Source: Massilia eurypsychrophila (lineage in GTDB: Bacteria > Pseudomonadota > Gammaproteobacteria > Burkholderiales > Burkholderiaceae_D). From it: DNA of 64,000 nt. The DNA lies in assembly GCF_002760655.1 (NCBI RefSeq), contig NZ_PDOC01000018.1:1-64000 (forward strand), in the 5' to 3' direction. The notes under the pieces are model-generated. The model was given only the letters and a program-made list of their open reading frames with translations, was not told the DNA's origin and made no database searches. Shown here piece by piece: positions 45,487-54,500 of the stretch (within the stretch, counting starts at the first letter, position 1; each line of letters starts with the position of its first letter). Position numbers and translations under genes: made by a program.

Positions 45487-46218
45487 CTACAACGGCTGCG
45501 CCTGGTCCGGATACGCCTGGTCGATGTCCTTGATGATGGCATTGCCGCCATCGACGATGCTCTGATAGCGATCGTAGAGCTGGGGATACGTCACCATCTG
45601 CCGCAGGTGTCGCTTGCCGGCGGCGGAGGTGGCCATCTTGTAGCGCGCGGCCAGGCCGTCGTCCTCCTCCGTCTGCTGCTCAGCATAGGCGAGCAGCTTC
45701 TTTTGGTGTCCCTTCCACCCATCCGAGGACAGGTCCGCCTTCGGGAGGTCGTACTGGTACAGGTTGACGATCTTCTCGAGCAGCGCCTCGTTCTCGATAT
45801 TGGTCAGCTTGCCGCTCGACTTGAAGCCCTCGTAGCGCCCGAGTCGGGGCACCAGGAAGTTGTTCATTGGCAGGTGGCGGTACGCTTCGTCGAACTTTTC
45901 GCCGTCCGGCGACTCCTTCGGATCGCCCGCCGCCAGGTAGGCGTAGCGCTGGTCGGACGCGCGGTGAAATGCGACGATCTGCTTGACCTGCGCCTGATCG
46001 CTCTGGATGTCGCGCTTCAGGCCGAGCAAGAAGGTCTTCACCTGCTTTTGCTCGTGCCGGTGCTCGCCGACCGAGTGCAGCCAGATGCTCAGGCTCACCG
46101 CGAAGACAATGATGACAATTTCAAGCAGCATCTCGCCCGCCTTATGCCAGAAGCCATGCTCGGCGGTCATGATTCGCCACAGCGATTTAGTGTGCTTTGC
46201 TATTTCCTGGTCTGCCAT
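45487..46218 (-). CDS. Membrane-anchored protein of unknown function, DUF6090-like (243 aa)
   Basis: ATG at 46218 (MADQEIAKHTKSLWRIMTAE, AAGG upstream). One membrane helix, GEMLLEIVIIVFAVSLSIWL, at about residues 25-46 is followed by EHRHEQKQVKTFLLGLKRDI and a long helical region. The layout resembles DUF6090-type proteins but the match is from memory. Function unknown. It lies upstream of the leuA leader on the same strand; the leuL promoter separates them. Confidence 0.65.
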   Translation of the reverse strand: MADQEIAKHTKSLWRIMTAEHGFWHKAGEMLLEIVIIVFAVSLSIWLHSVGEHRHEQKQVKTFLLGLKRDIQSDQAQVKQIVAFHRASDQRYAYLAAGDPKESPDGEKFDEAYRHLPMNNFLVPRLGRYEGFKSSGKLTNIENEALLEKIVNLYQYDLPKADLSSDGWKGHQKKLLAYAEQQTEEDDGLAARYKMATSAAGKRHLRQMVTYPQLYDRYQSIVDGGNAIIKDIDQAYPDQAQPL

Positions 46219-46399
46219 GTGTGCCTTGGTATGGAAGGTGTTCAATTAATTGCGTTGAATTATAACCATCTGTTTTGTTTCAGCATAGAAAAGTTGGAAA
46301 CGCCGGCCTGGTCATTGCCAGAGTCGTACGGTTACGGCGAATCGCCTGTAAAATCAGGGACTTGACTCATCGATAATTCACACGGAGGACACGTCCAGC

Positions 46400-48103
46400 A
46401 TGCCCCATAACATCAGCCTGATCACCACTTTCGCTGCCGCCCTGGGTTTCGGGCTGCTGTTCGGCATGCTCGCGCTGAAGCTGCGCCTGCCCGCACTGGT
46501 CGGTTACCTGGCCGCCGGCGTGCTGATCGGGCCGGCCACACCGGGCTTCGTTGCCGACGCGGCCATCTCGGCCCAGCTGGCGGAAATTGGCGTCATGTTG
46601 CTGATGTTCGGTGTCGGCTTGCATTTCTCGATCAAGGACCTGATGGATGTGAAGCGCATCGCACTGCCCGGCGCGGTCTTGCAGATCGCGGTGGCAACCG
46701 CGATGGGCGTTGGCCTGGCGCACTGGTGGGGCTGGAGTCTTGGCGCCGGCCTGGTGTTCGGCCTGGCGTTGTCGGTGGCCAGCACCGTCGTGTTGCTGCG
46801 CGCGCTGGAAGACCGCGGCATTCTCGATTCGCTGAACGGGCGCATCGCGGTCGGCTGGCTGGTGGTGGAGGACCTCGTGACCGTGCTGGTGCTGGTGTTG
46901 TTGCCGGCAGTGGCCGGTTCGCTCGGCGGCGCCGGCGCCGACACCAACCGGCCGCTGTGGCAGACGCTGGCGATCACGTTCGGCCAGGTCGGCGCTTTCG
47001 TCGCCTTTATGCTGATCGTCGGGCGCAAGCTGTTTCCCTGGCTGCTGTGGCGCGTGGCCAAGACCGGCTCGCGCGAAATGTTCACGCTGTGCGTGATTGC
47101 GGCGGCGGTCGGCATCGCGTATGGCTCATCCGAAATTTTCGGCGTGTCATTCGCGCTGGGCGCGTTCTTCGCCGGCATGGTGCTGCGCGAGTCCGAGCTG
47201 AGCCACCGCGCCGCCCAAGAATCGCTGCCGCTGCGCGACGCGTTTTCCGTGCTGTTCTTCGTCTCGGTCGGCATGCTGTTCGATCCGATGGTCATTGTGG
47301 AAAGCCCGCTGCAACTGCTGGCGGTGGTGGCCGTCATCATCTTTGGCAAGTCGCTCGCCGCGTTCGCCCTCGTGCTGATGCTGCGCTACCCGCTGAACAC
47401 GGCGCTGACGGTGTCGGCCAGCCTGGCGCAGATCGGCGAATTCTCGTTCATCCTGGCCGGCATGGGCATGCAACTCAAGCTGCTGCCGGCCGAAGGGCAG
47501 AGCCTGATCCTGGCCGGCGCCATCATTTCGATCGCCGTCAACCCGCTGCTGTTCAAGGCCGTCGAGCCGCTGCAGAATTGGATCCGCTCGAAGTCCGAAC
47601 TGGCGCGGCGCATGGAACGTGCCGAAGACCCGCTCGCCGAGCTGCCGATGAGTACCGATCACGCCAAGCTGAGCGGGCAGGTAGTGCTGGTCGGCTACGG
47701 CCGCGTCGGCCGGCGCATCGCGCACGACCTGACCAATCAGGGCGTGCACTTCGTCGTGGCCGAGCAGAACCGCGAGCTGGTCGAGGAACTGCGCAAGCAG
47801 GGCTTTGCGGCAGTGGCGGGCGATGCTGGCGAGCCGGCCGTGCTGATCCAGGCGCACATCGCGCGCGCCTCGATGCTGGTGGTCGCGACGCCGGACACGT
47901 TCCGGGTGCGCGCCATGATCGAGACGGCGCGCGCGCTCAATCCGTCGATCAAGACGGTGGTGCGCACGCATAGCGAGAGCGAGGCTGAGCTGTTGCGCGG
48001 CGAGCATGCTGGCAAGGTGTTTGTCGGCGAGCACGAGCTGGCAAACAGCATGACGCAGTATGTGTTGCGCAACTTGAGCGAGGCGGAAGCCAAGCCGCAT
48101 TGA
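46400..48103 (+). CDS. ybaL: Monovalent cation/proton antiporter, YbaL (CPA2) type with TrkA-N domain (567 aa)
   Basis: About twelve membrane helices of the Kef/CPA2 type, with LPALVGYLAAGVLIGPATPG, LLMFGVGLHFS and ALSVASTVVLLRALEDRG. They are followed by a cytosolic RCK domain with the NAD-binding loop VVLVGYGRVGRRIAHDL and IETARALNPSIKTVVRTHSE. It would exchange K+ (or Na+) for protons. GGAGG lies upstream, though at long spacing. No KefF/G-type ancillary gene is present. Confidence 0.92.
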   Translation: MPHNISLITTFAAALGFGLLFGMLALKLRLPALVGYLAAGVLIGPATPGFVADAAISAQLAEIGVMLLMFGVGLHFSIKDLMDVKRIALPGAVLQIAVATAMGVGLAHWWGWSLGAGLVFGLALSVASTVVLLRALEDRGILDSLNGRIAVGWLVVEDLVTVLVLVLLPAVAGSLGGAGADTNRPLWQTLAITFGQVGAFVAFMLIVGRKLFPWLLWRVAKTGSREMFTLCVIAAAVGIAYGSSEIFGVSFALGAFFAGMVLRESELSHRAAQESLPLRDAFSVLFFVSVGMLFDPMVIVESPLQLLAVVAVIIFGKSLAAFALVLMLRYPLNTALTVSASLAQIGEFSFILAGMGMQLKLLPAEGQSLILAGAIISIAVNPLLFKAVEPLQNWIRSKSELARRMERAEDPLAELPMSTDHAKLSGQVVLVGYGRVGRRIAHDLTNQGVHFVVAEQNRELVEELRKQGFAAVAGDAGEPAVLIQAHIARASMLVVATPDTFRVRAMIETARALNPSIKTVVRTHSESEAELLRGEHAGKVFVGEHELANSMTQYVLRNLSEAEAKPH

Positions 48104-48170
48104 ATGACAGTGGTTCTGCCGAAACTGCGCAGGCTCTGTCGGCCGAGCGCAGCTTCATTGAAGTGCAGGC

Positions 48171-48734
48171 TTAACTTTTGGGCTTTTCCTTGTTCGCCGC
48201 CGCCACGGCATCCGTATTGGCGCGCAGCAGCGGAAATGGATTGATCGCACCGCCAATGTCGTACACGCCGTAGTGCAGGTGCGGCGGCGTTCCCTTTGCA
48301 TTGCCAGTGTCGCCAACGTAACCCAGCACCCGGCCAGCCTCGATGCGCATGCCGACTTCCACGTCTTCCGCATAGCCATCGAGGTGGGCGTAGTAATGAC
48401 GCTGGCGGCCGGGACCCATGACCCACACCACCAAGCCACCGAGTCGGTTGGTGCCCACCTGCATGACGATGCCTTCGGTACTCGATATCACTGGCGTGCC
48501 GCGCTTGGCGAAGATGTCGATGCCCTGGTGCTTGCGACCTTCGCTGCGGGCACCGTTCCAGGTGTCGCGCAGCGCGCGCGTTTTCACGCCCTCGACCGGA
48601 ACCGGGAGTGCCTCCGGCTTGGGCATCGCGGCCAGGCGCATCGTGTACAGCGCCCGGTCGATGGTCGGCTCCAGAAAAATGTAGCCCACCGTCAGCACGA
48701 CGGCGACCACGAGGGCGCGTAGAAAAAATCGCAT
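48171..48734 (-). CDS. M23 (LytM-type) peptidase, membrane-anchored (187 aa)
   Basis: An N-terminal anchor helix (MRFFLRALVVAVVLTVGYIF), then a LytM domain with HQGIDIFAKRGTPV, GGLVVWVMGPGRQRHYYAHL, VGYVGDTGNAKGTPPHLHYG. Zinc motifs HxxxD and HLH are intact. Probably a peptidoglycan endopeptidase acting in the periplasm. It faces the ybaL-type gene convergently. Confidence 0.88.
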   Translation of the reverse strand: MRFFLRALVVAVVLTVGYIFLEPTIDRALYTMRLAAMPKPEALPVPVEGVKTRALRDTWNGARSEGRKHQGIDIFAKRGTPVISSTEGIVMQVGTNRLGGLVVWVMGPGRQRHYYAHLDGYAEDVEVGMRIEAGRVLGYVGDTGNAKGTPPHLHYGVYDIGGAINPFPLLRANTDAVAAANKEKPKS

Positions 48735-48889
48735 GTCGGTTCCGTTGTAGTGCAGGGACCTTATCAGATGGGGACGGATTGGCGGATTCCCAGACTTAAC
48801 CGAAGGCGTGCGGTTTAGTCCATCGCTGCAAAGGAGTCAGTGAGCGAAGTTTAGCTGCGTGGAAGTCCACCCCCCCCAGCGTACAATAC

Positions 48890-49030
48890 GCGGAGGTCGA
48901 GGGCGGCAGCAAGCTAGCGGACCAGGCCTGTGCTGCGATGACGAGCTGCTCAACCGGGTTCAGTGTGACCGGCATCATCGCCGAGATGAGCGGCGTCGGC
49001 CGCTACCAGAGCCTCGTCGTCGAACTGAAT
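48890..49030 (+). pseudogene. Fragment of a chemoreceptor signalling domain, plus orientation
   Basis: It encodes [20 protein letters not shown] and GIIAEMSGVGRYQSLVVELN. This corresponds to [20 protein letters not shown] and [20 protein letters not shown] of the intact receptor at 50599, which is on the opposite strand. No start or full domain remains. Confidence 0.7.
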
Positions 49031-49147
49031 CCGCGGCCGTGTTCGCCGACGCGCCGCTTCGACCGCGGCGTTCAACGCCAACAGGTTGGTCTGGAACGCA
49101 ATGGATTCGGTGGTGCCGATCATGTCGGCGATCTTCGACGATGCCCT
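49031..49147 (-). pseudogene. Second chemoreceptor fragment, minus orientation
   Basis: The complement encodes the receptor tip around [17 protein letters not shown] (with a small deletion after it) and upstream IADMIGTT. At the DNA level it matches 50970-51090 in the same orientation. It directly abuts the first fragment, which is inverted relative to it. Confidence 0.7.
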
Positions 49148-49296
49148 TCCTGTCGAGCACCTTTACACCTAGTCCGCGTGTTACATCTACGCTGAGTGTA
49201 ACTGATTGATTACGCTCAATATGTTAGTTAGTGGTTAGTTGGGCACAAAAGTTGCTTATAAGTCGGTTCTCAGCTAAAACCCTACAAAGGTATCCA

Positions 49297-50118
49297 ATGA
49301 AACAGCTTTTGCTCAAGAGCCTCGCACTCGCCGTGATCGCGGCCGCTGGTCACGCCAGTGCGGGTGTCGTCGTCGTCACCCCGGCGGACATGAACGCCGG
49401 CGTCAATTCGTGGACTCTCGCCAACTATCGAGGCCTTAGCACCGGCCACACTTCGACCACCGTTGCCGCCATCAACACGGTCAATCCGCGCAGCGGCAAC
49501 GGCTCGGTGCAAATGTCGCTCACTGACGCCAGTGGCAAGGCCGACTTCGCCTATGCCTGGGGCTTCGATTCGACCCGTACGCTCGGTACGCTCAGCGCGC
49601 TCAGCTATGACTGGTATCGCAGCAGCGGCGGCACCTCCGACACTCACCTGCAGCCGGCGATGCGCTTGACCTATGATGCCGACGGCGACGCCAGTACGCT
49701 GGGCGACCGTGGCTACCTGATCTGGGAACAAGTCTATAACGGCGGCGGCATGGTGCTGGACACATGGAACAGCAGCAATATCCTTGCAGGCAACTACTGG
49801 CAGCGTCAGTTCAGCCCTGGTGCCAACGTCGATAATTACATTCCGTTGCAGGAATGGATGAGCGCTGGGCGTCCTGCCACCTCGGACCTGCTGACCGCGA
49901 ACTCCGCAGTTCTGGGAATCGAGTTCGGCATCGGGTCGGGCTGGGGCGGCTCCTTCAACGGCTTCGTCGACAACGTCACATTCGGTTTTAATGGCGAGTC
50001 GACGACGTTTAACTTTGAAGCTGTCCGGGCTGCCGAAGTGCCTGAGCCGGCCAGCGCTCTGCTGGTTGGCCTGGGCCTGCTCGGCTTTGCCGCCGCGCGT
50101 CGCCGCAAGTCCAAGTAA
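49297..50118 (+). CDS. PEP-CTERM sorting-domain exported protein (273 aa)
   Basis: A signal peptide (MKQLLLKSLALAVIAAAGHA) is followed by a beta-rich secreted domain and the C-terminal tripartite signal VPEPASALLVGLGLLGFAAA with the RRRKSK tail. The tail is recognised by exosortase, usually for surface or exopolysaccharide-linked proteins. ACAAAGG precedes the ATG at 49297. The passenger domain was not identified; no exosortase is in this window. Confidence 0.88.
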   Translation: MKQLLLKSLALAVIAAAGHASAGVVVVTPADMNAGVNSWTLANYRGLSTGHTSTTVAAINTVNPRSGNGSVQMSLTDASGKADFAYAWGFDSTRTLGTLSALSYDWYRSSGGTSDTHLQPAMRLTYDADGDASTLGDRGYLIWEQVYNGGGMVLDTWNSSNILAGNYWQRQFSPGANVDNYIPLQEWMSAGRPATSDLLTANSAVLGIEFGIGSGWGGSFNGFVDNVTFGFNGESTTFNFEAVRAAEVPEPASALLVGLGLLGFAAARRRKSK

Positions 50119-50206
50119 TCCACTACCTGTGGTGCTTCGCGCTAGCTGGCACGGACGCCACCCCAGAGAGACGGGCGAGCAGGCCAGCGCACCGTTGGAG
50201 TCCCCC

Positions 50207-50587
50207 ATGTTTGACCACGTCAAATTCGGCGTCAGCAACTATCAGGCGAGCAAAGCCTTCTTCCTGAAGGCGCTCGGTCCGCTCGGCGTTGCCATTGTAT
50301 CGGAGGGCGAGCCGTCTTACGGCGTCGAGCTTAGTCAGGACGGCAAAGTTTCATTGTGCCTGTTCGAGACACAAGAAAAGCCGGCGCACCTTCACTTGGA
50401 CTTCGTCGCCGATACTCGCCAGCAAGTGGCGGCGTTCCACCAGGCGGCGCTGGAGGCGGGCGGCACCGACAACGGCGCGCCAGGGCTTCGTCCGCAGTAT
50501 CACGCCAATTACTATGCGGCTTTCGTTATCGGCCCGGACGGGCACAACATCGAAGTGGTGTGCCACCGGCATGCGGCCAACAGCTGA
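50207..50587 (+). CDS. VOC-family (glyoxalase/dioxygenase-fold) protein (126 aa)
   Basis: MFDHVKFGVSNYQASKAFFL starts the first beta-alpha-beta-beta-beta half, and AHLHLDFVADTRQQVAAFHQ plus YYAAFVIGPDGHNIEVVCH the second. Metal ligands H4 and E in IEVV are present. GGAG precedes the ATG. Substrate unknown; such stand-alone VOC proteins are often near-lyase or resistance types. Confidence 0.85.
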   Translation: MFDHVKFGVSNYQASKAFFLKALGPLGVAIVSEGEPSYGVELSQDGKVSLCLFETQEKPAHLHLDFVADTRQQVAAFHQAALEAGGTDNGAPGLRPQYHANYYAAFVIGPDGHNIEVVCHRHAANS

Positions 50588-50598
50588 CGCGTCGAACG

Positions 50599-51786
50599 TC
50601 AGCGGCTCAGCTTGAACACCTGCACGACGCTGGATAGCTCGTCGGCGCGGCGGTGGACGTTCTCGGCCGCTGCGGCCGCTTCCTCGACCAGCGCAGCGTT
50701 CTGCTGGGTCATGTCGTCGAGGTTGCCGATCGACTGATTCAGTTCGTCGATGACGAGGCTTTGGCTGCGGCTGTCGCCGCTCATTTCGGCCATGACGCCC
50801 GCCACGCTGCTGATTGACGTCAGCAAGTTGGTCATCGCGGCGCCGGCCTGGTCGGCCAGCTTGCTGCCGCCGTCGACCTCGGCGACCGACACGCCGATGA
50901 CGGCGCCGATATCGCGCGCGGCCGTGGCGCTGCGCTGCGCCAAAGCGCGCACCTCGGATGCCACAACCGCGAAGCCGCGGCCGTGTTCGCCGGCGCGCGC
51001 CGCTTCGACCGCGGCGTTCAAGGCCAGCAGGTTGGTCTGGAACGCGATCGCTTCGATGGTGCCGATCATGTCGGCAATCTTCGACGATGCCTCGCGGATC
51101 GCCGTCATCTTGCCCACCACCTCGGAGACTGCCTTGCCGCCGGCGGCCGCCTCGTCGGAGGCCGAGGTCGACAATGTCGTCACGTGGGCCGAGCGCTCGG
51201 CGTTGGCGCGGCCTGCCGCCACGATCGTTTCGACGTTGGCGGCGATTTCTTCCAGCGAGGCCGCCTGCGTTTCGGTGCGCGTGGCCAGGTCGGCGTTGCC
51301 GGAGGCGATCTCGCGGGTCGCAATGGTGATGCTGTCGGAGCCGTTGCGCACCTTGCCGACCAGGTCGGCTAGACCCTGGCTGACGCCATTCATCGCCTGC
51401 ATCAGCTGGCCGATCTCGTCGCGGCGCGCCACGTGCATTTGCGCGGAAAGGTCGCCCGACGCCATCAGTGTGGCTGCTTCGCGGGCAACGGTTAGCGGCT
51501 GGGTCACCAGGCGTCGCATGCATTGGTCGATGACGGCGCCGAGCACCACCAGCGAGCCAAGCATGCCGAGCAGGTAGCGCCAGCGCAGCCCCGCGACGTC
51601 GGCCGCAGGTGCGTGCGCGCTCAAGCCCCAGATGCCGGCCGTCCTGCCGCTGCGCAGTACCGGGGTCGGCGTACCGTTGATGGCGACAGTGGCCGCGTGG
51701 TCAACCGTGATGGCGCCCGGCAGTTGTGTGTGCAATTGTGTCGCGAACGCATTGATCTGCGACTTGAGCGGCCCTAAAACCATCAT
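50599..51786 (-). CDS. Methyl-accepting chemotaxis protein with short N-terminus (395 aa)
   Basis: Only about 70 residues precede the single clear membrane helix ([20 protein letters not shown]), so there is no TM1 and no complete periplasmic sensor. HAMP (about 90-145) and the signalling domain follow, with [20 protein letters not shown] at the tip and the end [24 protein letters not shown] stands 8 nt before ATGATG, so the start looks real and not the result of a missed exonic part. It could be a truncated receptor still able to couple to CheA. Confidence 0.88.
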   Translation of the reverse strand: MMVLGPLKSQINAFATQLHTQLPGAITVDHAATVAINGTPTPVLRSGRTAGIWGLSAHAPAADVAGLRWRYLLGMLGSLVVLGAVIDQCMRRLVTQPLTVAREAATLMASGDLSAQMHVARRDEIGQLMQAMNGVSQGLADLVGKVRNGSDSITIATREIASGNADLATRTETQAASLEEIAANVETIVAAGRANAERSAHVTTLSTSASDEAAAGGKAVSEVVGKMTAIREASSKIADMIGTIEAIAFQTNLLALNAAVEAARAGEHGRGFAVVASEVRALAQRSATAARDIGAVIGVSVAEVDGGSKLADQAGAAMTNLLTSISSVAGVMAEMSGDSRSQSLVIDELNQSIGNLDDMTQQNAALVEEAAAAAENVHRRADELSSVVQVFKLSR

Positions 51787-51970
51787 TCTGTCGTCTCCGA
51801 ACGTTTTTGTTTGTTAAACCAGCTTTTCGTTCGATCTTACCGTAAGGCATCGAAGAATTGCACTAGATAAACAAATATGCGCGCGGCATGAAACGCTTGA
51901 CGTTGGATAGTTCACGATCGCCTGCCGTAATTACAAAGGTGGTCGAAAATACCCGTGCGAGAGGTGATCT

Positions 51971-52921
51971 TCAGGCTTCGGCGTCGCAGATCCGGTCGCG
52001 TCCGGCGGACTTGGCCTGGTACAGGCGCCGGTCGATCCGATCCATGAACACGTCGGGATTGTCTTCGGCGCCGGGGACGATGGTGCCCACGCCCATGCTG
52101 ACGGTGACCAGGCGGCCAACGCCGGAACGGGCATGCGGAATGGCGCTTTGACCGAGCAGCTTGCGGCAGCGTTCGGCCACGTTGCGGGCCGCTTCCTCGT
52201 CCGTGGCCGGCAGCAGCAGCACGAACTCTTCACCGCCGAGGCGGGCGCACAAGTCGCGTGAGCGGGAGGCGCCAGCATCCAATGCCTGGGCGACGCGGCG
52301 CAGACATTCGTCACCTTGCATGTGGCCGTAGTGGTCGTTGTACTGCTTGAAGTAATCGATGTCGATGACCACGATCGACAGCGGCTCGGCGGTCACGCGC
52401 GCCTTCGCCCATTCGACCGGATACAGCGTGTCGAACATGCGGCGGTTGGCCACGTTGGTCAGGCTGTCGCGGTAGGACAGCACCTCCAGTTCGCGCTGCA
52501 ACTGCAGGATCTTGTCCTCGCTGTGTTTGCGCGCGGTGATGTCGAACATGAAGCCGACCAGCGAATCGACGCTGCCAACCTCGCCACGCACTACATGCAC
52601 GACGTCGCGGATCCACACATGGTCGCCATCGCGCGTCAGGGCGCGGTAGTCGGCCTCATGGTCGATCCCTTGCTGCGACTGCGCAACGCAGTAATCGACC
52701 GTTTTCTGGCGGTCTTCCTCATGGATGCGGTCGGCCCAGTCGTTCACCGACAGCCAACTGGACGGGCTCCAGCCGAGCAGCTCTTCAATCTGAGGGCCAA
52801 TGTAGGTGAAACGCATCGTGGCCCAGTCGATTCGCCAGGGAATCGCGCGTGTCGATTCGAGCAAGGTACGGTAGACGCCGGGATCGGCGAGGGGGATGGG
52901 GCTGGTCAGTGGTGCGGTCAT
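51971..52921 (-). CDS. PAS-GGDEF diguanylate cyclase (316 aa)
   Basis: A PAS domain (about residues 20-130; DWATMRFTYIGPQIEELLGW) and PAC segment lead to a GGDEF domain with intact GGEEF (ARLGGEEFVLLLP) and DIDYFKQYNDHYGHMQGDEC. It lacks an RxxD-type inhibitory site in the usual position. Cytosolic, no membrane helix from the ATG at 52921; a GTG at 52978 would add 19 hydrophobic residues. It makes c-di-GMP. Confidence 0.9.
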   Translation of the reverse strand: MTAPLTSPIPLADPGVYRTLLESTRAIPWRIDWATMRFTYIGPQIEELLGWSPSSWLSVNDWADRIHEEDRQKTVDYCVAQSQQGIDHEADYRALTRDGDHVWIRDVVHVVRGEVGSVDSLVGFMFDITARKHSEDKILQLQRELEVLSYRDSLTNVANRRMFDTLYPVEWAKARVTAEPLSIVVIDIDYFKQYNDHYGHMQGDECLRRVAQALDAGASRSRDLCARLGGEEFVLLLPATDEEAARNVAERCRKLLGQSAIPHARSGVGRLVTVSMGVGTIVPGAEDNPDVFMDRIDRRLYQAKSAGRDRICDAEA

Positions 52922-53046
52922 GGGCGTCGAAAAAAGGATTGGCAGTGCCAATGATAAATGGTAGCTAAGTAGCAACACTGTAGACGGCGACCCTTGACGT
53001 TGCTACAATCCGTTGCTACGAAGAAAATATCCCGAAGGGCCGATCA

Positions 53047-53268
53047 ATGGACACCGACACAATCAAGCTGGTGCTCTTCATCTTGTATCTGACCTTGCTC
53101 GTCGCTGTCGGCCTGATCTGGTACAGACTCAAGCACACACCGAATGGTGAAGGGTTCCACAAGGTGCGCGCGGCTGGTGGCTACATGCCGCACGGTCCCG
53201 ACGATATCGAGACCGAACCGCGGCCACATTCGCGCGTGCGGTTGCGGCGCCCCAAGCGGCGCGTCTAG
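53047..53268 (+). CDS. Small single-pass membrane protein (73 aa)
   Basis: Starts MDTDTIKLVLFILYLTLLVA with one helix at about 7-26, then a basic tail (RVRLRRPKRRV). AAGGG precedes the ATG. Just upstream, GTTGCTAC occurs twice (about 52998-53019), perhaps an operator. Function unknown. Confidence 0.6.
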   Translation: MDTDTIKLVLFILYLTLLVAVGLIWYRLKHTPNGEGFHKVRAAGGYMPHGPDDIETEPRPHSRVRLRRPKRRV

Positions 53269-53283
53269 CAGTTCGTTGCGCAC

Positions 53284-54300
<1,017 letters not shown>

Positions 54301-54349
54301 CGTGACTCCGAGTAAGGGCCTGGACGTCGCCGGTGTTGCGTGCATGTCG

Positions 54350-54382
54350 TAGAAACAACAATGCCGCCTGGACCGGCGGCAT
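54350..54382 (-). terminator. Attenuator terminator in the trpS leader
   Basis: On the minus strand ATGCCGCC (54375-54382) pairs with GGCGGCAT (54361-54368) across TCC-type loop, followed by TGTTGTTTCT (54351-54360). It lies 50 nt before the trpS ATG. The upstream segment GGCGGC (54412-54417) can pair with the 5' arm instead, making an antiterminator. Confidence 0.75.
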
Positions 54383-54421
54383 CACGTTAAAAATCGTGCG
54401 TATGAAAACGGGCCGCCAAGG

Positions 54422-54466
54422 TCAGGCGCGCCACCAACGATGTGTGATTGAACGTGGGGTTTTCAT
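54422..54466 (-). CDS. Tryptophan leader peptide upstream of trpS (14 aa)
   Basis: ATG to TGA encoding MKTPRSITHRWWRA. Two adjacent Trp codons stand three codons before the stop, the hallmark of ribosome-mediated attenuation. A short stem CGCC/GGCG (54425-54428 with 54414-54417 region) can form just after the Trp codons and would be blocked by a stalled ribosome. There is no Shine-Dalgarno box; TATACT ends 7 nt before the ATG, so the transcript is probably leaderless, as known for the 14-residue trpL of Sinorhizobium meliloti. Confidence 0.8.
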   Translation of the reverse strand: MKTPRSITHRWWRA

Positions 54467-54479
54467 GCGGGCGAGTATA
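54467..54479 (-). promoter_or_regulatory. -10 element of the trpS transcript
   Basis: TATACT at 54474-54479 on the minus strand, with 7 nt to the leader ATG. A -35 is poor (CTGACG about 19 nt upstream, overlapping the end of senC). Confidence 0.55.
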
Positions 54480-54500
54480 TCACGAGCTCACTCGTTAGCG

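Larger units (their letters stand above)
48735..49296. other. Gene-free region with chemoreceptor fragments and the PEP-CTERM gene promoter
   Basis: Besides the two chemoreceptor fragments (48890-49147), the AT-rich stretch 49180-49290 (TTAGTTAGTGGTTAGTT) directly before the PEP-CTERM gene is the likely promoter area. No intact gene was seen. Confidence 0.5.
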
